Positions 55,301-64,000 of a stretch of DNA of 64,000 nucleotides are shown piece by piece. The DNA comes from Fragilariopsis cylindrus CCMP1102 (lineage: Eukaryota > Bacillariophyta > Bacillariophyceae > Bacillariales > Bacillariaceae). Where the stretch lies: assembly GCA_900095095.1 (NCBI GenBank), contig FMBT01000322.1, positions 124,001 to 188,000 on the forward strand, in the 5' to 3' direction. Position 1 is the stretch's first letter, and the number at the start of each line of letters is the position of its first letter. The notes beneath the pieces are model-generated. The model did no database searches and had not been told where the DNA came from. It worked only from the letters and a program-made list of their open reading frames with translations. The translations under genes were made by a program, and so were the position numbers.

Positions 55301-57328
55301 GATTGTAGTAACGTTATTGCTGATGATACAACATTTGAATTAAATTCATGTGATACATTTACTACATACGAAGAAGGATTACTGGTCAGATTAGCATCAG
55401 GTGCATCCGGATCTGATAACGAATTTACTAATTTTAATGTTTGTAGTAATGAATTTACAAGCAGCGCACCTGTTGATCCATCATTATCAACAACGTGTCA
55501 ATTATCACAACCAATTGTATTAGCATCCCAACAGGATGTAACATCATCAGCAGCAATCACAAGAAGTACTGATAGTGCTGTTACAGCTGCATTTGTTTCA
55601 TTGATTTCATCAACGGATGGTCTTCCTGCTTTTGAATCAACAATCCAATCTTGTACGGGGGAAGATAATTCTTCTCCTAGTTTATGGTATAAATTGAATG
55701 GTGATGGACAAGGTGTACATGCATCAGTTTGTCGTGAACCAACGAATTTTGAAGCAAGAATATCAGTGTATTCATCGTCGTCCTTATCAAGTGAAGGATC
55801 ATCGTCATGTAGTGATGGTAACAGTATAAATTGTGTTGCTGGAACGTATTCACCTTCTATTGATGTTGATGCTAATATTGTTATTGAAAGTATTTGTGAC
55901 GTACATTGGACTGCAAAAGAAGATACTACATATTACATTAGAATCCATGGTAGTACAACAGATCAAACTGGTGATTTTAATCTATTCATTCAAACAATAC
56001 CAGATGATCATATCGATACATGCAGTCGTACCGATGAAACTGATAATACAACAACATCATTAAATCAAGCATGTTTAAAATGTGCAAAAGAAAAATCAAA
56101 TATGGTTGATATTGGTGATATGGATTGTCAATGTATAGAAAAAACAAGTAATACAGGTGGATATCATTTAACATGTGTCGACGTTGGTTGCTTGAAATGT
56201 AATAATCCAACTCAGGACTTATGTGGTTTTAATACGTTCGAATTAGATATCCAATCTGCTGGTAAAGTTACAGCACCTAGTTATGAAAGTTTTTATGTTC
56301 TAAATAATAATAGTAATAATCAAGAGGATGCAATTGCAATTGTTGCTGATATACAAAATAATAAATGTATTGATATAAATGATCCATATCAGACCTGTAT
56401 GGTATCACGTGATCAAATTATGATGAGTTCACGTGATGATGATACCAGCAACGAAACGGTATTTTGTGAATGTCGTGGTACATCAGAAGAAGGTAATTTT
56501 ATGTTACTATGTACCTTATATGACTCGTTCGAATATTGCACTGGTGATGATTGTGCCAATGTTTTATTTGGTCAAACGATTAGTCAATACGGATATGTTA
56601 CTACCGAATTTCGAAAGTTTGATTTTGTCAATACAGCTGCTGATCAGGGCAGTGATGGCGATTCGATTGTTGTTGAACGAACAGAGACTGGTTGCTCTGT
56701 TAGCGTGAATGGACAGCAATGTACCAAATGCGAACTAGCACAATGTGATAATAATGTTATTGGAGATACTTTGCTTGGTGATATTAAAGGGGGTATCGGT
56801 ATGTTCACCGATATGTCGTTCGATTGTTCGAATGTAATAGAAAGAGATGATACTAATACTACTTCAACTTCGACCTTTGAATGTGGTATTGTTGGTGGCA
56901 ACGGCGATGGTATGGGCATTCTATCGATACTTGTTGGTGATTTGAAGGAAAATATTGACGCCGACGTTGGAGAAGAAGAACAGCAGCAGCAGACAATCCC
57001 ACCTGATGCGTTTCCACCGACTATGCCTCCTGTGACTCAACCAACTTCTGCACCTGCTGCTTCCCCTGTTGTTGATGGTGACAACACATTAGACGATAAT
57101 GATAACAATTCGACGACGCCTATATCATTGAATCCTACTAGTAACAACACTGATGACAACAGTAATAATAATAAGGATGATTCATCATCGGATGATGAGA
57201 TTCTACCAAAAACTAACGAAGCAATTGATGCGTGGAAAGAAGGAAATGAGTCGTCGGCTCCAGTAGCAACTGCAATCGGTACTTTCGTAGTCTTATCAAT
57301 GATAACATTATCAGCATTCCTGGTCTAA
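52333..57328 (+). CDS. Large Cys-rich secreted surface protein with PPC-like segment (3 exons)
   Basis: Exons are 52333-53233, 53893-54177 and 54399-57328, giving 1371 residues. CAAG|GTACGT / AACAG|GTGTC and ACAG|GTATGT / ACACAG|AAACA keep phase. A signal peptide (MSRSLAIIAIAVIVALVLVS) and a basic Gln-rich propeptide-like stretch come first. Then at least four related Cys modules follow, of the kind C.C.....L.V.C....C..C ... C.M.IDG..C..C....C .......DCSN, which appear in each exon. Between modules, FEARISVYSSS...TYYIRIHGSTTDQTGDFNLFI resembles a bacterial-type PPC (pre-peptidase C-terminal) beta domain. A Pro/Thr/Asn-rich stalk precedes the hydrophobic end VATAIGTFVVLSMITLSAFLV, a membrane or GPI anchor. 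The function is probably cell-surface recognition or adhesion, unproven. Intron 1 (659 bp) carries (ACTCA)n and GC-rich text. Confidence 0.8.
53234..53892 (+). other. Long intron with (ACTCA)n and GC-rich segment
   Basis: Intron 1 of the Cys-rich gene is several times longer than other introns in the window. It includes GGGATGGGATGGGATGGG (about 53338), a GC-richer stretch (53370-53600) with GGTCGGTCGGGG and its partial complement CCGACCGACCGATG, and ten copies of ACTCA (53636-53688). The GC-rich part may be an insertion. Confidence 0.6.
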
Positions 57329-57741
57329 GAAGAAGAAGCCGACATGCAGTCTTCTTGCAGTTTACTTTTTTAGTTACGTTCTTATTCACTTCACGGACGC
57401 ATGCATATACAAGATCAATAATAGCACCCAAAACGTACCGAACACGTAGAAAGAAGATTCTGCTGCCCGTTGTCACAGTGATACTTTCTTGGGGCAGTAG
57501 CAACAGCAATCGCAATCACAATCACAACCATAATTACTATGGAAGATTATTTCGCCCTTGACGAATCATCACATATTTTTCTTTTACATATTCTATTGCA
57601 TTTTCATATTTTTTATATCCTACATTCATAAAAGCTTTCACATCATAATAACTAAATACATAGTTCATTATTGTATACAAAAGCATTTTAATTTAGCAAT
57701 AATCTCGTACGTATTCAGAAAAAAATAGCCATGCTCTGAAG
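57329..57741. other. 3' spacer of the Cys-rich gene
   Basis: Probably the 3' untranslated region and convergent spacer. A CAATCGCAATCACAATCACAA repeat lies near 57506-57530. No gene is seen. Confidence 0.4.
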
Positions 57742-58060
57742 TTATACTACAGGTACAAACATATAGTTTGAGGCTGATGACGCATTACCATTAGTACCAT
57801 CATCGTCATCCGTTACTTGAACCAAGAGATATCGGAACTGGCATGTCCCATCGCTGGGTTCATCCCTGAAGAGTTTGGGGGACAAACTCAGAAAATCGGA
57901 TGGCATACTAGACCGAGCATACTCCATCATTGTTGTTTAACGGGATTCCATCAAACACAAGTCCATTATTATTACAAAATAATGCTGGTGGTAGAGTACT
58001 ATTGCAATCATTTGTTGGCTTAGTAAGATCAATGGTGAGTGAGACTTGAGATTTACGAAA
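57742..58060 (-). pseudogene. Fragment of a small Cys-containing protein, frame broken
   Basis: On the complement, one frame reads KSQVSLTIDLTKPTNDCNST and LPPALFCNNNGLVFDGIPLN down to about 57923, and the overlapping next frame continues PSDFLSLSPKLFRDEPSDGT, CQFRYLLVQVTDDDD and SSASNYMFVPVV to a stop at 57742. Both parts look protein-like, but the change of frame near 57925 and the lack of a start suggest a host gene fragment or an unresolved intron. No family is recognised. Confidence 0.35.
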
Positions 58061-58865
58061 AGATTTCGTTCAGGCCTACTTGCTTTATCGGCACGAGGAA
58101 AGATGGATGAAAAGGTATGTAGTGTCTGAAAGAGAAGATTTGAAAATTTCAGATCTGAAAGAGTAGATTTGAAAAAATTGGAAAAAAAGACATAACAATT
58201 GAAAAGATCCAGCGAATGAAAGCAAGCAACTACGTTACAGGCAACACACATTTTAACCTTTCTATTTTGGAGTTTTCTTGAGAACTACAGTAGTGTTTTT
58301 AATTAACTTTTTTTTAAAACCTTTAAAAGTGCAAATGCGCGAGTAAGGGTGCCGGGGGAATATTCGTAATATTTAATAATTTGTTTAATTCGAAGAGCGA
58401 AAGATGGTCCAATAGACGTAATGTAAAATTTAATTCGCGCAATTGCTAACAAAACAATACAGACGCTTCGGAGTGACTGAAAAAATCCAGTCTTGGATTA
58501 ACAAAATCAATCAATCCGCCAAATCGCTTAATCGCTTCTCTTCGCGATTTGGCTTCCCTTTATAAGCACAAAGGTGGGGGATGTTGGAGGTTCATGGTTC
58601 AGATGGTCAACCCGATACAAAACGAAATCAACCGCAAGATTAAAGGTCGGATAATTGTCGTGCATTTCGTACCACACGAAATAATAGATAACTAGAAAAT
58701 ATTGTATATATTGTGTTTACTAAACTTTTACTTTATTGATATGTTTACTATATGTATTGGTGCCGCCGTTCTTTTCTAAATTTTATTGCCGTTATTGTTG
58801 CCGATGTTGATATTGATGTTGAGGTTGACATTTGGTTGGTTGGTTGGTTGGTTGGTTGGACCACA
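58061..58865. other. Spacer with a 10-bp-stem inverted repeat
   Basis: Includes a perfect hairpin GCCAAATCGC / GCGATTTGGC (58518-58553, 16-nt loop) followed by TTTATAAGC, and a TTGGTTGGTTGGTTGG run (58832-58858) just before the end of bestrophin A. No gene is supported. Confidence 0.4.
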
Positions 58866-60657
58866 TTAGTCATCAAAGGTTGTTTCAGTTAAATTTACAG
58901 CATCAACAATCCCATCTGAATATTGTCTTTGTGGTAATATATTAAATGGTTCTTCTAATTGTATACCAATATCATCAATTGCCATGACACAATAAACAAC
59001 AAACAAGCTACCAACTGGATTAAAATATGGTCCTAAATCTGTTATTAAACCAAATGGTACTGTATATGCCCATATGGTTGTTACACGTGATGCATATCTT
59101 GTAAATCCTGTTGGCATTGGTGTACGTAATATACGCTCAAATGGTCCGCCTGATAATCTTTGAATTTGATGATCCATTTCTCTAATATATACTGGATTAA
59201 TTACATTACAAATTATTTGACTGGTATCATTACTATTTTCATTGTCAATGATACTAATATTGGATGATGCTGATCTTAATGATGACAAATCTGCAAGACA
59301 TTTACCCATCATATTTAAGATTAATAATGGAACATGTTTACCATCTTTGAATGCATCAAAAATAAGTACCAATAATTCGTCGTTGCCATCATCATATTGT
59401 TTCCACATATCAATACATTCAGCATGGAACTCATTAAAGACTTGTTGTCCAAAATCTGGACCTTTCCTACTTAATTTATGATGACTGCCTTTTGTTGTTA
59501 AAAAGAAATGTAATGCAATTGGATATAAACGAATAAGATTCAACATTTGTTGTTTGTTCCGAACCAACAAGTCATTGTTACTGTCACTATTGCTGCTGCT
59601 GCTGCTGCTGCTGCTAGTAGTTCTTCCTTGAAGAGTTGTTCTAGTATCATTGTGACTTATATCAGTAGCTGCAGTTGTAGTCGTAGTTGGAATAAACATA
59701 CATACATTTCTTGCCAAGTCACGTGATGTATTTTCTAGTTCACACCACATTTTACGCGCAGAACAATATCGATCATAGGTGTTATTAACTCTATAACCTA
59801 ATAATAATGCAACTAATGTACCAACTTTTGTTGTTAAACCTTTAACACCATTTTCTATACCTTCTAAATTATTGATAAATTCTGATCCTGTTAATGTTAA
59901 TCCTGGAAAAAAATCAGGCTGGAGTGTTATGGTTGATAAACCAATTGATAGTGCAGCAATAATTGCCAAGTCTGGAAACAATAGACGCTGGAATGATGAA
60001 TCATACCATATCCATGTTGTTGAGTAGAGATGACGCCTAGCGTACATAAATACGGAAAATCGATGACACAAATTAACGTAAATGATTATAGTAGAAGCGA
60101 AACGAAACGAAACGAAACGAGAAATGAGTGGTACAAACATACAAATAAAACTAACAGATAGATATACACGCACTCACTCACCATGGTGATTTATGCTTTG
60201 TCCACATATCTGCTGTATAATTTAAATCACGTGTTGGTGCAGAACGATTTTTTCGTTTTGCTCTGTCATATAAATCAGTTTCTATTCCATTTGTTGGTGT
60301 CATACGCTTTGAACGTACTACATAATGTAATGGTTTGTTATCTATATCATCTGTAATTGGTGATGTACTAGAAAAGAACCTTAATTGCGACTGTGAGCAG
60401 TAGTTGGATGTTTTTGACGAGGAGAAAAATGATGATGATGATGATGATGACGATGCGATGGAATAAGTATAAGGGGTGACGATATACCTAGTACTAGCAG
60501 TATTATTTCTGATACTTTTCGCCATCATCGACGTCGTTGTCTTGGTCGTCATCGTTGATGATAACAATAATGATGTTGACGAAGACATCATTGTCGCTCT
60601 CTTTATTCTTGACGAAGCATTCTTCGTTCCTGTTAAAAGAGAAGAGACAAAACTCAT
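58866..60657 (-). CDS. Bestrophin-like (UPF0187/RFP-TM) anion channel A (2 exons)
   Basis: Exons are complement 60182-60657 and 58866-60036, giving 548 residues. CCATG|GTGAGT and CGCTAG|GCGTC join KSPW to RHLYSTTW. The Ser/Thr-rich, acid-poor N-terminus with QLRFFSSTSP resembles a mitochondrial presequence (Arg near a cut before S-S/T); no ASAFAP-type plastid motif is visible. The bestrophin part includes FQRLLFPDLAIIAALSIGLS, LVALLLGYRVNNTYDRYCSARKMWCELENTSRDLARNV (the family core), later RILRTPMPTGFTRYASRVTT and QLEEPFNILPQRQYSDGIVD. Bestrophin relatives conduct chloride or bicarbonate, and thylakoid members exist in algae. The organelle here is uncertain. It is followed upstream by a tandem paralogue on the same strand. 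Confidence 0.85.
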
Positions 60658-61473
60658 CTTCCATATATTGTATTTGAATTTTTCTTTCGATTCAGAAAAT
60701 AAAGCGTTTTGATATTATTTTAGAGTGAGTTGTCAGGTTCGATTGATGAATTTCACTCACTACGGATATGCATTCATTTGCCGATGTGAAAGGTAAAATC
60801 GTTTTATATACTCCTTACTTTATACTTTATGTTATTCCCTTCACAACATATACTGGTAGGATATAAGAGTTTATGCACTTACAGTCGTCGTCCCTTATTG
60901 ACGTGTTACAGTGTGTGGGTGATTGGTTGATGGCGGGCGATGGGTAAGCGATGATTGTGTTGACATCCATCACCTACAGATTGTTCTTCATATAATGTGC
61001 GATACATTCACACTTCATTTCATTCAGTGTTAAACTTCTCACTTCAGCGCATCACAAAAAAGAACAAATGCTGTAGTTCTTAAGCCAATAAAAGGCCATG
61101 AAACTAGATTTTGGCAGGTCTCAATTCTGCTCACACTTCAACATGAATTCGAATTTCAAAAAAGAACAGCACACTTCCTGCTACAAATGCAGGTCAAAAC
61201 CAAAAAAAATTACCACGTTCAAGTGTACATTGTAGTGATCTGTATAAATAAGAACTGAAATGTTGTGTTCGACAACAACAAATAATGAATGTAACGTAAC
61301 GTGCACGACGCGAATATGGCACGACTGCACGTAACGATCAAACAATCTGTGGAACAACAACAATAATATTAATACTGTATTATGTTTTAATCTAATTTTT
61401 GGTGCAGAATACGTTGCAGTTATTAATCAGCTTAGTTAGTCTTCCTACTGACGATAAGCTAGAAAGTAATGAA
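60658..61473. promoter_or_regulatory. Upstream region of bestrophin A
   Basis: An 0.8-kb spacer between the tandem paralogues. It is AT-rich with no large repeats. The right end includes the 3' untranslated region of bestrophin B. Short frames on both strands lack domains. Confidence 0.4.
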
Positions 61474-63417
61474 TTAGGTATCACTTTCGTTTGTGCGTTC
61501 TGATAAGTACTTTATTGAGATTTGTTCATTGCTGTTGCCTTTTGGGTTGTTCTGTGCAATAAAGGACGTTTCAATTAGATTGACAGCATCAACAATCCCA
61601 TCTGAATATTGTCGTTGTGGCATTATATTGAATGGTTCTTCTAATTGTATTCCAATATCATCAATTGCCATCACGCAATAACATACAAATAAACTACCAA
61701 TAGGATTAAAATATGGTCCAAAATATGTTATCAATCCGAATGGTACAGTATATGCCCATAATGTTGTTACACGAGATGCATATCGTGTAAATGCTGTAGG
61801 CATTGGTGTACGTAATATACGTTCAAATGGTCCAGATGTCATTCGTTGTATTTGACGATCCAATTCTCTAATATAAAATGGATTAATAATACTTTCATTA
61901 CTCTTGTTGTCATTGAGTGATGATGATGATGATGACGATGAAGGTGACGATAATGACGACGATGATGACAATTCTGCAAGACATTCACCCATCATATTTA
62001 GAATTAATAATGGATAATGTTTCTTATCTTGGAAACCATCAAAGATACGAATCAAATCTGGATCGTCGTCGTAATTGCTACCATCATCATCATTGCTGTT
62101 GTTGTTGTTTATAACCACATCACCATCATTGTCGTATATGTTCCATGAATCAAGACATTCTGCACGGAATTCAATAAAGACTTGTTTTCCAAAATCTGAA
62201 TCCTTCCTACTAAGATTATGATGACTTCCTTTTGTTGTTAAAAAGAAATGTAAGGCAATTGGATACATACGAATAAGATTCAATAATCGTTGTTTGTTCC
62301 GAATCATCAAGATCATATCATGATTTTTATTTGTATCATCGTCATCGTCGTCGTCATCATCGTAAGCTATGTTCTTGTTCTTGTTCTTGTTATGAGTAGG
62401 AATATACGTACATACATTCCTTGCTAAATCACGTGATGCATTTGTTAATTCACCCCACATGGTACGTGCATCACAATATCGATCATAGGTGGTATTCACT
62501 CTATAACCTAACAGTAAGGCAATAATTGTCCCCAATGTTGTGGAAAGAGGTTCCATACTTTTTTCCAGTCTTTCTAAATTATTTATAAATTCTAATCCTG
62601 TTAATCCTGTAAAGAAATCACCATGAAGTGCTATAGCTGATAACATAATTGATATACTGGTAATAATGGTGAAATCTGGAAATAGTAATCGTTGGAATGG
62701 TGAATCTTTAAATATTGTGGCTGTTATAATCAGATGACGCCATGGTGATTTATGTTTCCTCCACATTTCGGATGTATAATTCAAATCACGTGTTGGAGAT
62801 AATCGATCTTTCCGTTTCACTCGATCATAGGAATCAGTTTCTATACCATTATTTGTTTTATTCATTCGTATCAATCTGGATTCATAATATTTTGGTGGTG
62901 GTAATGAAGAAATAGCATCATTGATGATGTCGTCGTCATCCTTATCATTATCAGTTCCACTATTAGTTGTCGTAGAAAAGAACTTGAATAGTGGCACCTG
63001 CTGTGATGAGTAGTTGGATGCTGTCGTTTTCAACTTTGGCAGCAGCAACTTATTTGATGATGGATAACAAGGAGGCAAGGATGATAATTGTAACCGACGA
63101 AAATCACTACGAATACTAGTTTGTGATGTTCCCGCTTTTATTGTTCGTCGTTGCACATCATAGAACTGCCGATGACTTGTGGTGGTGTTTCCATAACTAC
63201 GTTCATCGTTACCGCTGTTAATGATACTGCTGCTAGGTCTGACAAGATAAGATAAACTCGGCATCGTAGTCGTCGTCGTTGTCCGTTTCGTCTTATTAGG
63301 AGTACTTCTGATGGTGGAATATAAGGATGATGATGATAGGACGGAGGAGACAACAGCGAAGGAATAAGGGGTGAATCTACTGCTTTTCGCCATCGTCGTT
63401 AGCACCGATGACATCAT
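61474..63417 (-). CDS. Bestrophin-like (UPF0187/RFP-TM) anion channel B, intron-less paralogue
   Basis: The first ATG is at 63417 (647 residues; a longer frame start is GTG). This is a tandem paralogue of bestrophin A, very similar from NGIETDSYDRVKRKDRLSPTRDLNYTSEMW onward: LLGYRVNTTYDRYCDARTMWGELTNASRDLARNV, RILRTPMPTAFTRYASRVTT, EEPFNIMPQRQYSDGIVDAV. KHKSPWRHL is continuous, so the intron present in A is absent. Two Asp/Asn/Ser insertions (near KNIAYDDDD and NNNNSNDDD) lengthen a loop. The N-terminus with PLFKFFSTTTNSG is again mitochondria-like and lacks a clear signal peptide. Gene duplication is supported by order, strand and shared motifs. Confidence 0.85.
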   Translation of the reverse strand: MMSSVLTTMAKSSRFTPYSFAVVSSVLSSSSLYSTIRSTPNKTKRTTTTTTMPSLSYLVRPSSSIINSGNDERSYGNTTTSHRQFYDVQRRTIKAGTSQTSIRSDFRRLQLSSLPPCYPSSNKLLLPKLKTTASNYSSQQVPLFKFFSTTTNSGTDNDKDDDDIINDAISSLPPPKYYESRLIRMNKTNNGIETDSYDRVKRKDRLSPTRDLNYTSEMWRKHKSPWRHLIITATIFKDSPFQRLLFPDFTIITSISIMLSAIALHGDFFTGLTGLEFINNLERLEKSMEPLSTTLGTIIALLLGYRVNTTYDRYCDARTMWGELTNASRDLARNVCTYIPTHNKNKNKNIAYDDDDDDDDDTNKNHDMILMIRNKQRLLNLIRMYPIALHFFLTTKGSHHNLSRKDSDFGKQVFIEFRAECLDSWNIYDNDGDVVINNNNSNDDDGSNYDDDPDLIRIFDGFQDKKHYPLLILNMMGECLAELSSSSSLSSPSSSSSSSSLNDNKSNESIINPFYIRELDRQIQRMTSGPFERILRTPMPTAFTRYASRVTTLWAYTVPFGLITYFGPYFNPIGSLFVCYCVMAIDDIGIQLEEPFNIMPQRQYSDGIVDAVNLIETSFIAQNNPKGNSNEQISIKYLSERTNESDT

Positions 63418-64000
63418 TGTTTTTATTTTCGTGTCTGCCACTTATTTCTGGTACCGCAGTTGGTTTGATTGATGTCTCCTATAACTGCGCTTGGAATGTT
63501 GGGCATTAAAATATGATTAGTACGATGATGATAGTCCTATTGCAGTAGGTTGTTGATTGTTGTTCATGTGTTGTTTGTTGATGTCTTGTGTCGTTCGATG
63601 TAACACTTACTTCTTTGCTAGTGGGTACTATCTCTGCTCTAGCAGGCTCCGGCGGGAAGACTTAGTTGCGCTAAGAAGTGTGGTCCTAACCTCTCTCAAC
63701 AGGATGATCTCTTATGATTTATGATATCATTTCAATGTCCGTTTAGCCGCCATCAATAGAACAAGTAGCAATATCATAAGTAATTATTGGCGTCTACTAG
63801 TACTGTCCGTATGATTTCGCGCCGTACGTACTACCGGTAGTACTGAGTAAAAACAAAGTTCGCTTTATTTGAAAAATTATTATAAGTAGTCGAATGAGTC
63901 TAATCCCTTGGTTTTTCGTTTCACAACAACAACACCACAAAGATATCATGTTTTGAAGCCACGTTCCAAAACTTACTATCAATTTTCGCCCCCAAATATA
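63418..64000. other. Upstream region of bestrophin B, no supported gene
   Basis: The promoter side of bestrophin B. A moderately GC-rich stretch at about 63640-63705 (AGCAGGCTCCGGCGGGAAGA) stands out from AT-rich surroundings but matches no RNA family I recognise. Short frames to the window end are not convincing. Confidence 0.35.

Noticed and set aside
63640-63705. Structural RNA gene in a GC-rich patch
   Set aside because: No tRNA loops, snRNA signature or terminator could be matched by eye.

Overview
The window looks like nuclear DNA of a diatom, most likely a pennate (Bacillariales-like) species. Supporting signs are short GT-AG introns, AT-rich spacers full of microsatellites, Ser/Asn/Gln homopolymers, the very common TACTGTAC motif, and protein families typical of stramenopile algae: secreted FAS1 proteins, Cys-rich surface proteins, bestrophin-like channels and a lysine-cluster secreted protein. 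The species is inferred, not demonstrated. No rRNA, tRNA, CRISPR array or operon was recognised.

Layout. 0-10 kb: a small basic/acidic protein with an RxLF motif, a YadA-like beta-roll protein divergent from a lysine-rich secreted protein across a palindrome-rich promoter, a GNAT acetyltransferase and a diatom-type unknown with LDYxFExVES repeats. 10.7-25.7 kb: three FAS1 (fasciclin) genes, interrupted by a fold-back repeat element (13.0-14.7 kb) and a large secreted DOMON-like protein gene that carries one in-frame stop. 26-39 kb: a possible terminal exon, an SLC6-like Na+ symporter, an HMG-box/histone-fold fusion protein, a LARGE-like glycosyltransferase and a membrane-anchored histidine phosphatase. 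39-49 kb: a decayed Pro/Ser-repeat gene, a fourth FAS1 gene, then about 4.5 kb of repeat-derived DNA including a 172-bp satellite array. 49-64 kb: a GPI-type surface protein, a 1371-residue Cys-rich surface protein, and two tandem bestrophin-like paralogues.

Several genes were assembled across introns by matching exon ends, reading phase and domain continuity: FAS1-a (2 exons), FAS1-b (4 exons, one of 12 nt), FAS1-c (2), FAS1-d (2), symporter (3), HMG/histone fold (2), glycosyltransferase (2), Cys-rich giant (3) and bestrophin A (2).

The unifying theme is the cell surface. Four FAS1 genes carry eight FAS1 domains sharing six conserved cysteines, linked by mucin-like Pro/Thr/Ser or His/Asp segments. 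Near them lie a FAS1 plus dirigent-like fusion, a lysine-cluster secreted protein, GPI-type proteins, a Golgi-type glycosyltransferase and a beta-roll adhesin-like protein. This could be a locus for extracellular matrix or cell-wall adhesion proteins; that grouping is inference. Mobile DNA includes a three-copy MITE family with long terminal inverted repeats and two copies of a fold-back element.
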